A stretch of DNA of 64,000 nt from Strix aluco (taxonomy: Eukaryota; Chordata; Aves; Strigiformes; Strigidae): NCBI RefSeq assembly GCF_031877795.1, contig NC_133933.1, positions 70,560,503 through 70,624,502 on the forward strand, in the 5' to 3' direction. Made by a program: the position numbers and the translations under genes. Positions 1 to 12,656 of the stretch are shown here, piece after piece; positions within the stretch are counted from its first letter, which is position 1; every line of letters begins with the position of its first letter. The notes under the pieces were generated by a model that was given only the letters and a program-made list of their open reading frames with translations, ran no database searches and had not been told where the DNA came from.

Positions 1-3000
1 AAATGAAACAGAAGGTGAACCACAACACCAATATTCTGTGGTCCTCACACACCCTGGGGAAGCTTTCTTTAGAGGATCCTCAGCACATACCCCGAAGAAG
101 AGAAGCAGAGTAGATGCTTTTTATTTTGAAAAAGTTTTCCTTTTCAGGTTGGATATAGTATCAAATTTGTGGTTTTCCCTCTTTACTAAGATCGTGAGAA
201 GAAATGGAAAAGTACCGTTGACACCTGGGGGTTTTGGTGGTGTTTTTTAAGGGAGGTGGGTTGCTTATTCGATTTTGTGTTTATGTTGTGAATTTCTCTT
301 TAACTTTTTGCCATTGGAAAGTTTCAAACTTAGCAGGAAAATAAAGTCAGTGAGTGGTAGAAATTTAAAACATTTTAGAAAGCAATAGGGAATGTAGAAA
401 TACTCTGTCCAAAACTCTAGAAGAAATTTGACTTTATTCTGATACATATTCTGATTTGTCTTTGTTGGAGTAGTAAGTCTGACTCCCACACAGAGTTGTG
501 GGGTTAACATGTAACTCATCTAATTAACCAATGTCATCTTCTCTCATTGTGTGATGTCACATTGTGATATGCTCTTTCCAAAGCATTCTTAGTGAATGGT
601 TTCTCTTCCCACTATATGACACTGTCATACAAGAACACCTTTAAAGAATTTTGCTGAGTCTGTTCCTACGAGGCGTTAAGTGATTTATATGGAGTTATAA
701 TCAGCCTCAGTTTCTTTGAACTTTGCGAAGTGGTAAGGTTGCCAACATCTTGGTATCAGGTTCTTTAGCTGAATGATTCTAGGAATATGTATGGTAGATA
801 CTACACTGGTGACATAAATATCTGTTCTACCTTTGAGGATAATGGGACCAGGGTGGGACCTTAGCCTATTTGGCACAGCTCTCATGGGACTCCAATATAA
901 ATAAAAAACATCCCTCCCAGCCTACATTTTTTCCAAGATTCTATTTATCAGCCCTGTGAATATGCCTTTCAAATGTGATAATTATCCATAGCTTTTGTCA
1001 GCTAAGTGAGAGCCCTCTCTCACACAACCCCATCCTCTCACTCTGAAATTGCAAACAAAGTCAAAACAAGAAAATCTTTACCCTCAGGAGGAAAACAAAT
1101 TAGCATCATCGGCGTGGTCCACAGGCCTTTTGTAGCAACAATTCTTCAAGCAGGAGTAGAGATCAGAGCTTATGCAGGCATACAGAAATCTCCTGATGGG
1201 GCAATAGCACCTGTGCACATCCCTGCACAAAGAACACTTAGGCTACTTTTTTGAATTATCTTAATGGGATAGCTGTAGGATGTTGGCTCTGCAAGTTAGG
1301 TTATTATTAATTATTATTATTAATGCACATGTATCCATTTTATCTAATCCTTTCCACACAGAATTTTCTTCCAGTCCTTTCTTTTATATTCAGCTTCTTT
1401 CTTCTACACTGTACAACTGAGCCAGCTGGTTTGGCCTCTTTATAAGGTGTTCATTCTCTCATCCCAAATGCTTTTCACTTTATGGCCTTACACCTAAAAG
1501 TTTGTAGCTAGTGCACATGTGCCAAATTTATCCATCACAGCTTTTGACTTGATGAAGACAAGCTCATTCCAACCGGAGTCCAGAAGCTTTCATCAGTACT
1601 TAAATAAATTAGAATCATAAACATTTTAGAGAGATGTTAACAGAGATTGTATACGAATTGAGAATTATCAGCTTTGCAATTGAGATCCCAGATATGCAGC
1701 AATCATGTTTTTACTCTTCAAAAGACAGGCATCCTTTGCTTTTCTTAAAATTATTTTTTCCCCTGGAGTTTCCATTGGTTTGTATGGTGCAGCTGTGAAA
1801 TAAGTAAATTATTTTCTTTCTTACTGACTTTCATTCTTTACTTTATTACCACACAATAATTTTTCAACTACATTTCTTTTGGCATAATTGATTTCGAGCT
1901 CTGGTTGGCCTGCCAGGTTGGATCTTTCCGTCTGTTGTGGATGTTTGCTCTACAAACAAAATCTAGGTCTTCATCAACACTTGCCACTTACCCATGCCAA
2001 TATTTGTTATCCGCTTCACTACCCAGTCGGTAGCAATGCCAAGCAGTGACATCAAGAGAACACAGGCTTTTCACATCAGCAGTCACTTTGAACTACTAGT
2101 TGTTTTTTGCTGCTCAGGGGAATTTATGTCGTGGCATTGATTTTGACACTTAACAACACTACAGAATCAAACAAATGGGGAATCTAAAGATAAAAGACAA
2201 ATGTCACCTATGGGTATCAATTTCGTGACCAACATGGTATACTTCCCATGCAATTCTCTCCCCCACCTCTTATCTCCTGTTGAATAGAGTTTAAACTCAT
2301 TGTGTTTACCTTACATCACACGCTGCTCATCTTCTGGATTTTTTGTTATTTTGTGTTTTGCCTTTAACACTCCTAACTCTACAACTTCTATTGCTATAAA
2401 AGGTACAAAGGCCCTTAAGGTGTGCCTTTTCTTCCAGAGATAAAAGCAAGCTTTGCTTCTTTAATGGTATAGTCTGACAATCAACATCTTCTACAGAGGC
2501 GACATGTCCTAACTTGAGGACAATCCTCAAGTCAGTATAGCAGTAACCAGGAAGAATCTTAGCAATTTGGAAGGTGCACTCACAAGAAAAAGTACTTTAA
2601 CCAGGAGTCCTGTCTGCAGGATTGGAATTTTAGTAATTCCAAAACCCCACAATTACATTTATCAGCTTATAATCACCATACAAGAGCTGTCAGAGTGGGA
2701 TTGCTGCATTTTTCCCCCCTGTCAGCACCACAGCTGGGGTGTGAGAAAACTCATGCCTTCACACTGCAGCAATATAATTTGTCTCTTGTTTTGGGCTGTA
2801 TCTGACGTGTCAAAACCCGAGGCCAGAGGGAATCCACCATGCTGTTCTACTGCCAGAAATGCAAAGCAGAATCACACATTAAAAAGTACCCAATTGGAAG
2901 GGGCATTCCTTGACCAGCAATCAAATGTAGTAGCAACATCCACTCCTGGGATGCCAAAGGGTACCTTTCACATGACTTCATGCATGTGCGTAAGTCGTGT

Positions 3001-6000
3001 CACCCCAAGACACTGCATACAAATCATATTACTGGGCCTTTGAAGCCTCGTGTGCCAATAGAAATTGAAAATACTGTCCATGAAGAGTGTCTTGATTGAT
3101 AATGAAGTTTTATCACAGTAAAATTTCATGTACAATGATCTTATTTTCCTAGTGTACATTTTCATGCTGTAGCACATTTTCTATTAATTATGGAAGATAT
3201 TTTCACTCACTTTTCCAGTGCCTTGGAACTTTGCTGAATGCCAGCATACATGCCAGCAGATGGACCTCTGGACAAAAAAGCAGATACATCTCCTTTCCAG
3301 AAAGCAGTCTTCTAGAAGCTTATTACCATCTATAAGAAAACTTTATGGAAGAAAGAGAGATACACTCTTTCAGGACCAGTTTCTAGACCGCTCAGGATTT
3401 ACTCGTTAAAAACCACAGTGCTGGTGCTGAATAAATAAAGTTAAACTAAAATTAACTAAAAATTAAGTTTAACAGTAGTTATATTATTGTACGAGGAATA
3501 GATTATGCAGTTTTACTGTTTACTTCAGCCATTTCTAGGAAATTTTAAAATTTTTTTCTTCTTCAAAATCTCTAAAATGGAGACATCCTTACATACAAGA
3601 AGGCAGCAGGAGTATTTTTCTTTATGCCTTGTTTTCTTTTAACATCAAACAGTTTATAATTGGAAATGGCGCTCCCCCCCTCATTTTCTTTTCTAACAGA
3701 CACCCCTGAAGGCTGTGCTGCCAGGTTAATACTGCAGGATGGACATTACAAAGGAGGTGTTACATGAGTGTCATTTAGGTAAAACAAAGAAGCCAACTGG
3801 TGCAAGAGTTGAGCAAACAGCCATTTTGACTACAGACTTATAATCTGTACAGACAGCTCCAATATGAGGTTCAAAATTTGCTGTGTTTACATTCAGTGGC
3901 ATTGCTGCAATCTTTACTTCTGTTAAAGAGTGCTTTGGTTGGATTAGCACTTTGAAGAAGTTTTGCATATGGCATGAAACAACAGATTGGTAACAGTTCT
4001 TGTCACTGTGGCACCTACACAAAATTCAGATTATAAACTCAGAAAAGTGGAGAGAGGGTGGAGGAGAATATTTAAAACTGAATTAATGCCATTTCTCTAG
4101 TGCTAGTGCAGCAGCAATACATCTCCTAAAAATTAGCAGACTATGAAAATCACCACCTGACATGCTGTAGACAGAATGACATAGACTACATTTGGCTACC
4201 CAGGTGTTTCATTACTCTGCTTATGAAACTGTCTATATCCTCCTACTCCTTAGGCCATGCACGTCCCACAATTAAAGAGTGAAGGAAAAACACACACCAG
4301 AAATTGTATTACATATTTTCTAAAACATAGCTTTTTAAACCAATGAAACTGCTATTTAGTTTTCCAAAATTGTACATCAGAGAAGAAAAACTTGTCATAA
4401 GACAGCAGATATTTCCAAAAACAAATAGCCTAAAACCAGCATGAGAAGAAACATCAGTGCAAACAGACATCTCAATGGGGCACTGCTAGCTGGGGTTCTC
4501 AGCAGAGGTGACTGAAACTCTCTAAGGAAAAAGAACAAAAAGAGGCAAGTCTGAAGTGGTTTCTTTTAACATCTTCCTGAATTTTCCAATCTAGGGAAAT
4601 TTCACTACAGGCATTTCCACTGGCTTTAGCAACACTGAGAACCTTATTGAAGACAAGATTGTTGCAGGCGCAGCTGTTTTTAGTACTGTGCCAATTAAAC
4701 TTGCTCAGGCCAATGGTATTAAATACTGGCAGCCACACAAGTGCTAGCAGTAACAAAAAGCAGCTTGGATGGTGCAAACTCAGGTAGCCTCCAAAAGCTG
4801 CAGAGACCAAGTGTCTCCCGTTGTGTCTGTAAATTTAGCCTTTAAAAGTAGTAGCTAAGTGTTTTCAGGAATGCATGTGAAACTGCTGTATTATTTTCTT
4901 GAGGAACTGTAGCATATTCTGCTGTCATTCCTTCATGCTTAGAGATATTAAAGCAACTGAGGAATGAAACAGGGAAGATCACAGAGTTTTAGAATCTGTT
5001 CTGCATATAAAAATTATCTAGAGGTAAAATCCTAACCCAGTTGGTGTTGTGGTAATTGTAGCATCTGCTATATCAAAGAACCACAGTGACTGGTTTTCCT
5101 GAAAAATGATACTCCATCTCCTCTTTGAAAGACTTGAAGGCTTTTTTAATGCTGTTTTTCAACGTGGAGCAAGAGATACTGAAAATACTTCATTAGCTTT
5201 ATTTAAATTATACACTATAATAAATAAAACATGAAGATTACAACTTCAATAGTAAGAATTAAAACTGCTTGTGCACATGCATTATGATTCCTTCTTTAAC
5301 TATTGGTCCCTAACCTCTTTCACTGGATGCAGAATGAACAATGCTGAATTAAGCAGATATCTAATACTGCTTGCTCTCTATTCACTACAGACTCATCGCT
5401 TCTCTGTGTGCTTAATTTCCTTTAACAGCACTCCCACGAGCTACAGGGTTGCTTTTACTTCTGAAGCACCAAGATTAAAGAAAAGATATTAATCAGCATC
5501 TAACAGGACTTGATTTCTTAATTTTATGCGCTATGAAATACCCAGAATATTTATGGTATATTGCCTGTTGACTTCAGTAGTAAGCTACTCTAAATGAGAC
5601 CCCAGCATCTTAAGATCGGCGCTGTGAAAACACATCCCGCAACCCCTTCACAAAATCAGACTCAAGTGATGTGGCACATGGTATCACACAGAAATTTTTG
5701 ATAAAGAAAATATCTTACAATTTCTTTAGCATTCTGTAAAGACTACTCAGCAGCTTCAGTCATGATCCTGTTCTTCCCTCCCCCCTTCTAATTTTCCTAG
5801 AAATGACCCGGAGATTACATAGAAAATAGCTCATTTTACTGCACAACTCTGCTCCAAAGTAGAAAAATCTATTCTGCACACTAAAAACTGACATGGCTCA
5901 GTGTGCGTATGAGGGTGAGGTGGGAAGCCTGTAGTTAACTTAAGGTTATAACATGTAAAAGGTATGAAGTTGTATAGGCAACTGTGTGCTGGATTCCACA

Positions 6001-6470
6001 AATTCAGTACGACTGTGTGTAATGTAAATAATTTTAATGAGAAACGAAAAAGCTCAAAGCGGCCTTGCTTTCTTAACCAGACAGTTGTTTTGTTGGTTTT
6101 TTTTACACCTGTTAGGACTACATTTCTCTCCTAGCGTTTCCTTTTCTTCTTGTACAGACATGCACAAATTGCAGGCCAGAGCATCACCTCTTGGTCCAAG
6201 ATTTGACACACCTTTCACATGCTGGAAGAAAAACCATAAAGAGAATGGAAAGGAAAGGCTAACACTTGGTTTAAAGGAGAGCCCAAAGGGCTAGGGTAAG
6301 ACTTGCCCTGAGGTGGGGATGGTGCCAAGGGCTGTGCCCGGGGCCTGCAGCCTGTACAGCACAGCAGCTGCCCTTACGCTCCACTGGGTTTTTCACACCT
6401 AGGCCTTTCAGCAGTCAACATCCGAAAGATCTTTAGCTAAGTGGAGGGCAACCCCCATCAAGGCTGTACA
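1..6470. other. Intergenic DNA upstream of the EPB41L2 CpG island
   Basis: No exon, RNA gene or clear mobile element was recognised here. The DNA is AT-rich with stops in all frames. The longest open frame (2567-3043, +, 158 codons) has no family resemblance, no codon bias that I can see and no splice context. A short TTA/ATT-rich stretch lies near 1301-1322. From memory of the human locus, AKAP7 lies upstream of EPB41L2 in head-to-head orientation at a distance of tens of kilobases, so non-genic sequence here is expected. Unrecognised distal regulatory elements could be present. Confidence 0.6.
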
Positions 6471-6474
6471 TCAT

Positions 6475-6700
6475 TATAAAATTCAGGTGGTAAGGAGGTC
6501 TCTGGTCCAACCTCCTGCTCACAGCAGGGCCAGCTGTGCCGTCAGACCAAGTTGTTCAGGTGTGGAAAACGCCCGAGGAACCCACTCTGCTGTCCTCAGC
6601 ATGGAGAAGCTCTTCCTTACACCCAGCCTGAACATCTCAATTCACCTCATGCCCATTGTCCCTCAGCCTCCCACCGTGCAGCACAGTGAAGACCCCACGG
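6475..6700 (-). mobile_element. Degraded CR1 LINE 3' fragment
   Basis: Read on the + strand, this resembles the reverse complement of a CR1 3' end. It has a worn tail near ATAAAATTCAGGTGG, then a 'GGTCTCTGGTCCAACCTCCTGCTC' type block (6498-6521), then 'CTTCCTTACACCCAGCCTG' (6613-6631). Many substitutions and small gaps show that it is old. The apparent open frame at 6487-6750 (+) is a by-product of the repeat. The fragment ends about where the CpG island starts, so it may mark the upstream limit of conserved promoter DNA. Confidence 0.7.
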
Positions 6701-8260
6701 GTGCTGGGGGGCTGCCGTTAGCCCCCAGCGCCATCTCTTCCCCGGGCTGAACCAGCCCCGTCCCTCGCCTCCCCGCACGGGAGGGGTGCTCCGCCCCGGG
6801 GACCCCGCGGAGCTCTCCCCCGCGGGGGGGCCCGGCTGGAGGCAGCGTCAACGCGGGGCCTGGGGAGCGCTGGGCCGAGAGGGGCAACAGCTTCCCTTCC
6901 TCCGGCTGCCGCTGCGCTCCCACCGCCCGCCCGGCCCGCGGCGCCGCTGGCCTCCCCCGCGCCCCGCGGCGCGGCAGGAGTTCGTTCCGCCCAGCGCCAG
7001 CGGGCTATGAGCCTGCGTGGAAACACCGCTGCGACTGCCGCTGCGGGGACGGCGGCATCTCGTCGCCCGCACGGCCGGCGCCGCGCCCGGCCAGCAGGGG
7101 AGGGGCAGGCGGCGCCTGCGGCACGCTGTGCCCCTTCACCCGGCGCCCTGGCTCGCCAGCGGCGCTCCCGGGCAGCCGTCCCCGCCGCCACAGCGGCCCC
7201 GGCGCACAGCACAGCCCACGCCGCCGCCCGGTCACCGCTGCCGGCCGGGCCGGAGCCTCCGCACCCCCGACGGGCCGGAGGCAGCCCAGGAAGGGGGGGT
7301 GGGGGCAAAGCTCCCGCTCCGCCGATTGACGGACGCCGCAGCCAATGGGCCGGCAGCGCGGGCGGGGGCGGAGCGGGCAGCCGGCGGGCCGGCGCCGGGG
7401 GGAGGCCGGGCTGAGGCGGGGCCGGGGGCGGGGCGAGGGGGCGGGCGGGGCGCGGATTGGCCGGGGGGCGGGGCCGGCGGGGGGTTTCTCCCGGGCTGGG
7501 CTGACGGCTGCGGTTGGGGAACTTCAATTTCGTGTGTGAGCGCGAGCGGCGGCAGCGGCCGTTTGGGCGGCGGGGAGCGCGAGCGCCGGTCCCGGGGTGA
7601 GGCCTCCCGCCGGCAAGGGGGGGGGTGGTGGTGGCGGCGGGGAAGAGGAGGACGCCGCCGCCGCCGGGCAGCCGCAGCGCTGTGGCGGGGCGGGGTGTGG
7701 GCGGCCGTGCGCCGAGGAGCCGCTTTGCCCCGGATCCGCCGGCGTTTTTGCCTCGGGCGGGGCCGGGCCGGGCGCTCGCCCGACGGTCAGAGCTGCCCCC
7801 TCCGTACCGGCCCCGAGCGACGGCTGGGCGGGCGGGCGGGCGGTGGGGGACTGTCAGAGCCGGGGCTGCCCGGCGGCGGGGAGCGAGGACGGCAGGGGGC
7901 GGCAGCGGGCCCCGAGGAAGCGTGTCCGGAGTGGCGGTGGGGGAGATCCCCTCCCTGCCGCAGCCCCTCAGTGCGGCGGGGCCTCTTCCCCTCTCCTCGG
8001 GCGGGCAGGAGCCTCCGAGGGGGGCTGGCTTCTCTCTCGCTCCCTTCCTCCCGCCTTTCCCTGGGGGTTCGGGCGCTGGTTCCGGCGAGGCGAGCAGTGC
8101 CGAGCCGCTCGGTTTCAAATCTCCCTCGCGGGGCTGCCGCCGCGGGCAGCGCCCGCAGCCTCCGGCCGCCCGCCCGCAGCCAGCCCGTCCCGCCGCGGGG
8201 CCGCACGTCGGAGCTCCCCGGCCGAGGCTGGGGCCGGGGCTGGATTCTCGTCTGCTGGTG
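6690..8260. promoter_or_regulatory. EPB41L2: CpG island spanning the EPB41L2 promoter
   Basis: GC content and CpG density jump abruptly at about 6690 and fall back to the AT-rich background after about 8260. This is the only such island in the window. The core has inverted or direct CCAAT motifs (GCCAATGGG at 7341-7349, ATTGG at 7456-7460) and Sp1-type GC boxes (GGGGCGGGGC at 7425-7434 and 7465-7474). I see no TATA box at the expected distance, which suggests a dispersed-start, broadly expressed promoter. Runs of G are dense (7421-7490, 7617-7627, and four GGGC units near 7826-7841). Assignment to EPB41L2 is inferred from position and strand, because the next recognised exon downstream is its first coding exon. 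Activity toward the minus strand is possible but unproven. Confidence 0.85.
7505..7596 (+). other. EPB41L2: Predicted noncoding exon 1 (5' UTR) of EPB41L2
   Basis: The right edge is a strong splice donor, GGG|GTGAGG, with the GT at 7597-7598. It lies about 120 bp downstream of the last GC box and about 135 bp downstream of an ATTGG motif. The left edge is a guess for the transcription start region around the TTCAATTTCGTGTG segment (7523-7536). There is no ATG between about 7505 and 7596, as suits a leader exon that splices to exon 2, where translation starts. Other GT sites in the island could be used, and 4.1-family genes often have several first exons, so this is one plausible choice. Cap-analysis or RNA-seq reads are needed to fix both ends. 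Confidence 0.4.
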
Positions 8261-11200
8261 TTATGGGTCCCCGATTCCTGGCCTGAGGCAAGAAGGAGAG
8301 CGGTGTTTTCCCCCCAAAATCTGTCCCCATTTCTGTCGGTTACTCTCCCGCACCCGTCGCGCGAATACTGCGCGAGGAGAGGAGATTTTTAAATTTTTTC
8401 CTCCTAGAGAACCACTCTGCATTCTGATAACTTCGTCTGTTTGCAGCTTGGGCTGTTTCTGTCTTTCAGCTGTGAGCAACTGCAGCAAAATGAGCTAAAC
8501 AGGACCCTGCACTGAAGCTGCTTATCAGTAATTAGGTGGGGGATGAAATTGAGGAAGACTGTACATTCCTAATTTCTCTTCAGGATTAGAATAAAAGTCA
8601 GTGTAGAATTAGTGTATGTTCTTTACCTGCTATTTTTTAAAAAAGTCTACCTTTCAAGATCTGATGACCTGGCCTCTAAGTGAACGTTGAAGTCTTTAAA
8701 AAAATCGAAATTTATAAATTTAAGTCCGAAGTTCATTTGTAAGGCTTTGATTACAGTGCTGTGAAGTCTGAATACTCTCAAAAGAGCTGTTAACACCGTG
8801 GTAACATTTTTAGTGTGGCATTTTTCCACAGGTGAAGATCCCACTGAGTTGAAGTTAATCCCTTTTGATGTTAGTAGTATTGTGCAGGCATGTGTATGGT
8901 TAGAATAGAGTTAAAGGAGGTTACTGTATGAGTGATCACTGATTGACATAAAGGGAGTTGGTTTGAGGGTTTGTCAACTTAATGATTATGATTTCCAGAA
9001 ACAACTTCTGAAAGAAATCACTGCCAGGGAACAAGTAATAGCCAGCTAGGGAATAAACTTAGGTTAAAGTGCTTTGATACCAGTAATGACTAGCAAGTAG
9101 TTCAATTAGGATGTTTTTTCTTCTTGTAAAGCTGCCTAAGACCCATTTTTAATTAAAAACATGTAATTTATAGCTTTTTCACTGATATATAGTGCTTTGC
9201 TTAGCTTTACTGCCTCATTTTCCTGTCTGCTAGTATGGGTGCTTCCAGAGTGCTAGTGAGATGCAACAAGCACGTAGTTCTGCAAAACTCAGCCTTCAGC
9301 AAATTCTCATAAACTTGCATATTTCCAGACCTGGAGAGTTTGAAATGACAAGGTGCTTCTTTAATAAAACTATATAAAAAAATAAGGCTGCATCCTTTGG
9401 TGTGATATTTTTTAAGTTTCAAACAGCAGATAAATTCAGTCCCTAAGCTACAGAGCCCACCGGTTATAGAACAGACCCCATTCAGAACCAGTTTTGTGGC
9501 ATCCTGGGTTACGCAGGAGCGGCCCTGAAAGGGTATACAGCTGAAGCCTTCTGCTTCAGCTGCTACTGTCCTCCCTTCCAACCAGTTTCCATTCCTTCTT
9601 TCCATGCTGTTTTCTATCAGGTGTTAACCTCTACGGTGGGGAGTTGAGCTGCTTTCTCTTGTTTAAATTGCAGCGTTCCTTCCATGTTTTCAGAGGTTGT
9701 GGATCTCAACGTTTATATCAACAGTCTGTACCTGTGGCAGATGGGCTTGCGTTGTAACGATGTCATTTAGAGTGGTCTAGCCAAGACTTTAAAAAATACG
9801 TATATTCTGTACGCACGTATGCTGAACGTGTAGAAGACGGAGAGTTCAAACTTCTTAACAGCCAGGGCTTCCAGGCTTCATTCCTTTAGAAATACACCTT
9901 TTGTTTCACAAATCTTGTTTCAGCAATTGCAGTCAATTCATAAGAAATTTCTAATTTTATTACCACTGCTTGATATAACTTTAAAAGTAGGAGCAAATAA
10001 AGGCAGGTCTCTGAAGCCAGTCTGACTTCTTGATGTCTGTTAATGGGGTTTCAGTGACAACGCTGACACTGAAGAGCTCTCATTAGAGAGGGTAACCTGA
10101 AGAATAATTCTATTACTTATTGTGTTCAGTATGATCTGAATCTTTTAGTGAGTGTGGATATAGGCAAAATATGCGTTTTTCATGTAGCCAACTCCCGAGT
10201 CATACATTTGGATAGCGAAGTGACACAAATGTGGGTCATAGGTGGAGAATGGGAAAGTGTTCTGGGAAGTAGAGACCGTTACAGGAGGTTTTGTGGGTTG
10301 TGATTAATAATAATTGGAACATAAGTTCTTTTTAAGTCATTGCTCAAAATAGGTATATAAACAACATATAAAGTACATGGCAAGGTAATAAAATCTTTCT
10401 TTAGCTAGCGCTTATGGGATTCCTTTTGAATTCCTTTTTGAATTCTGTGTTCACTTTCAGCAGTAAACTTTAGAAAGTTGATAGTAATAACCTGAAAGAA
10501 TTTTAAGTTACAAGAACTGGGAAGCATGTTTCAGTACAAAAGATTGATCTATTTAAGGATCAAAAAGGGAGGGAACAAAATAAATGGTGACAGATATACC
10601 TGTAACATGGACGAGAGCAGACAATAGTGGCTATGAAAGGATTCAGTGGCAGGAAAAGGATCCAAATGGTTTACATTTTTAATAGCTATGCCTGTAGTAT
10701 ACAGCATTATTCTAATTATTGAAAAAGGACAAGTTTTCTACATTTAATTTACCATGTGTAAGTTTCAGTAGGGTAAAAATGATTTTACCAAAGGTTGTCA
10801 TTAGATATTTTTAAAGCAAGATTGAGTGCTTTTCTGAGAAAGATGTTCTAATTCAAATGGCAGTTTAATTCTGGAACTGATCTTAAGTTAGGGGGAGTGA
10901 GAAGAGGGAAGGTGGGCTTTCTTCCTCATTGCAGGCAAAATTAACCCAAGAACTGCTCATTGTATACTCACACAGTGGCTGGACACAAGAAAGGGGATGG
11001 GAGCAAGAAAAGGGGATGTGGGAGCATGTGATTGTGTTATAGCCTGGGTTATATGAGAAGTCAAACTGCATTGTAAGGGGTTATTTCTGGCTTTCTAAAT
11101 TGAAAGAAAAGACTCTGCTCGGTTTTAAGAGCGTTAGACTTTATTATAAACTGCTACACTTCAATTTTCTTTTTTTTTTGCAAGAGAAAAAAAATCAAAG

Positions 11201-12616
11201 TGCAGGTTAAATGATTGTGTGTTTTTTCTCTTCCTATTTGGAAAGGTACTCACATTTTAAAAAGATATTTTCTATTTAAGCATAGTTCACTTTCACATAT
11301 CTGTTTTTCTAATTCACTTGATTGGTGGGCTAATTTTTGGTGTAATCTGACTCCAAATTTAACTCCCCCTTACAGGTAAAGAAGATACTGTGCTGTTATC
11401 CAGTTGGCATAGTTAATTGCACTCTACTAATCTTCAAGACTTCTATTGGACTGAAAGGTAATTTGTGATTTATTTTTTTTAATATCAGAAAATAAACTAT
11501 AGGAGTTTACTAAAGAGGTGAAGTTCTGTGTTCTGTTTAACTTCTTAAATATTTTTGCTGTTGATGTGATAAATTTACATGGTTTAAGTTGTCAGTTTCA
11601 TATTATTATACAGGAAAGAACATATTAATGATGCAGCAAATATTTTGACTTTTAGCAAGTCTTAAATTCTTAATTTAAAAGTTTGTGATATAAACTCTTC
11701 TGTGAAGGTAATTTTGCTAGTAACTTATTTCCTCCATAGACTTCACCTTGTCTTTGAGTGCTTTGTAAAGATTTACAGACTAAGTGAAGGCCATATCAAC
11801 AGAATATTCATTAATTACTATCGGGTAATCCAAAAATAGCCGTTGTGTTTGGCTAGTGAAATGAGAAAAGCATGTTCTGTGTATGGTATGAGATTATAGA
11901 CTCGCATGTAATGCAAGTGGGACAGCTCAGCAAGAATACAGGCTTGTTTATTTTAACAGACTTGGGGGAAAAAAAGTTTGTTTTCATGGCAGTAGTGTCT
12001 GATATTTTAGTGGCACTCTGCAAACACTGTGTTACAGCAACCATGCAAGTGCTGCTACCTGCCCAGCAAGCTGTATAGGCATTTCTGACAATAATGCTGA
12101 ATCACACTCTATTTTAGTTTACATCTCATGGCTTGGTTTCTCCATTTTATATTCTTTATGTAGTTCCTTACATCTGACATAGTACCTTGAAAATAGAAAC
12201 AATCAGAAGAGATCTATGGATTAGATATGTAAAACTTCAAACCACAATAAAACAAAACTCAAATCCTGTTTCCCTTCTCAAATAATTCTCTTCACATTCT
12301 TGCCTTCTACACTCCTGTATCCTGGGTTTTTTCCTAGTTCTGGAGTAAAGCTGTGGCTGGATCTTTTTTCATTCTTACGAGAGTAGAGGACTCAATTATA
12401 GGTAATGTTTATGGGGTCTCATAAAGAGAATTTCAGATGCCTACCCTTTGCTCTACACACCATAACTTCCTTTGATGATGGCATGATGTCTCATGACTGG
12501 ACTCAAGTATGAGATGCTTTGAAGGCCTGACTTCAGTTAAGTTCACTTTTTGTATAAAAACGGATTGGCTGGCTCTGAATATTCTCAGAAGCAGGTAGTA
12601 ATGGGTTTTGAGGGGA

Positions 12617-12656
12617 TTTTTGGTTTTGTTTGTTGGTTTGGTTTTTTTTTTTTTTT
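12617..12656. repeat. T/G low-complexity tract
   Basis: This T-rich tract with spaced GG pairs ends in a run of about 16 T. It is consistent with a decayed poly-T or TTTG microsatellite. No function is implied. Confidence 0.8.

Noticed and set aside
2567..3043. 158-codon open frame upstream
   Set aside because: No recognisable domain, a random-looking composition and an open frame on the opposite strand over part of it. It is probably chance.
6718..8118. 466-codon open frame on the minus strand
   Set aside because: It lies entirely in the CpG island, where stop codons are rare. Its composition is Pro/Ala/Arg/Gly from GC bias, several frames are open at once and no family motif is seen.
7017..8498. 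493-codon open frame on the plus strand
   Set aside because: It is a GC-bias artefact crossing the promoter and the predicted exon 1 donor, with low-complexity Gly/Arg/Pro and no homology.
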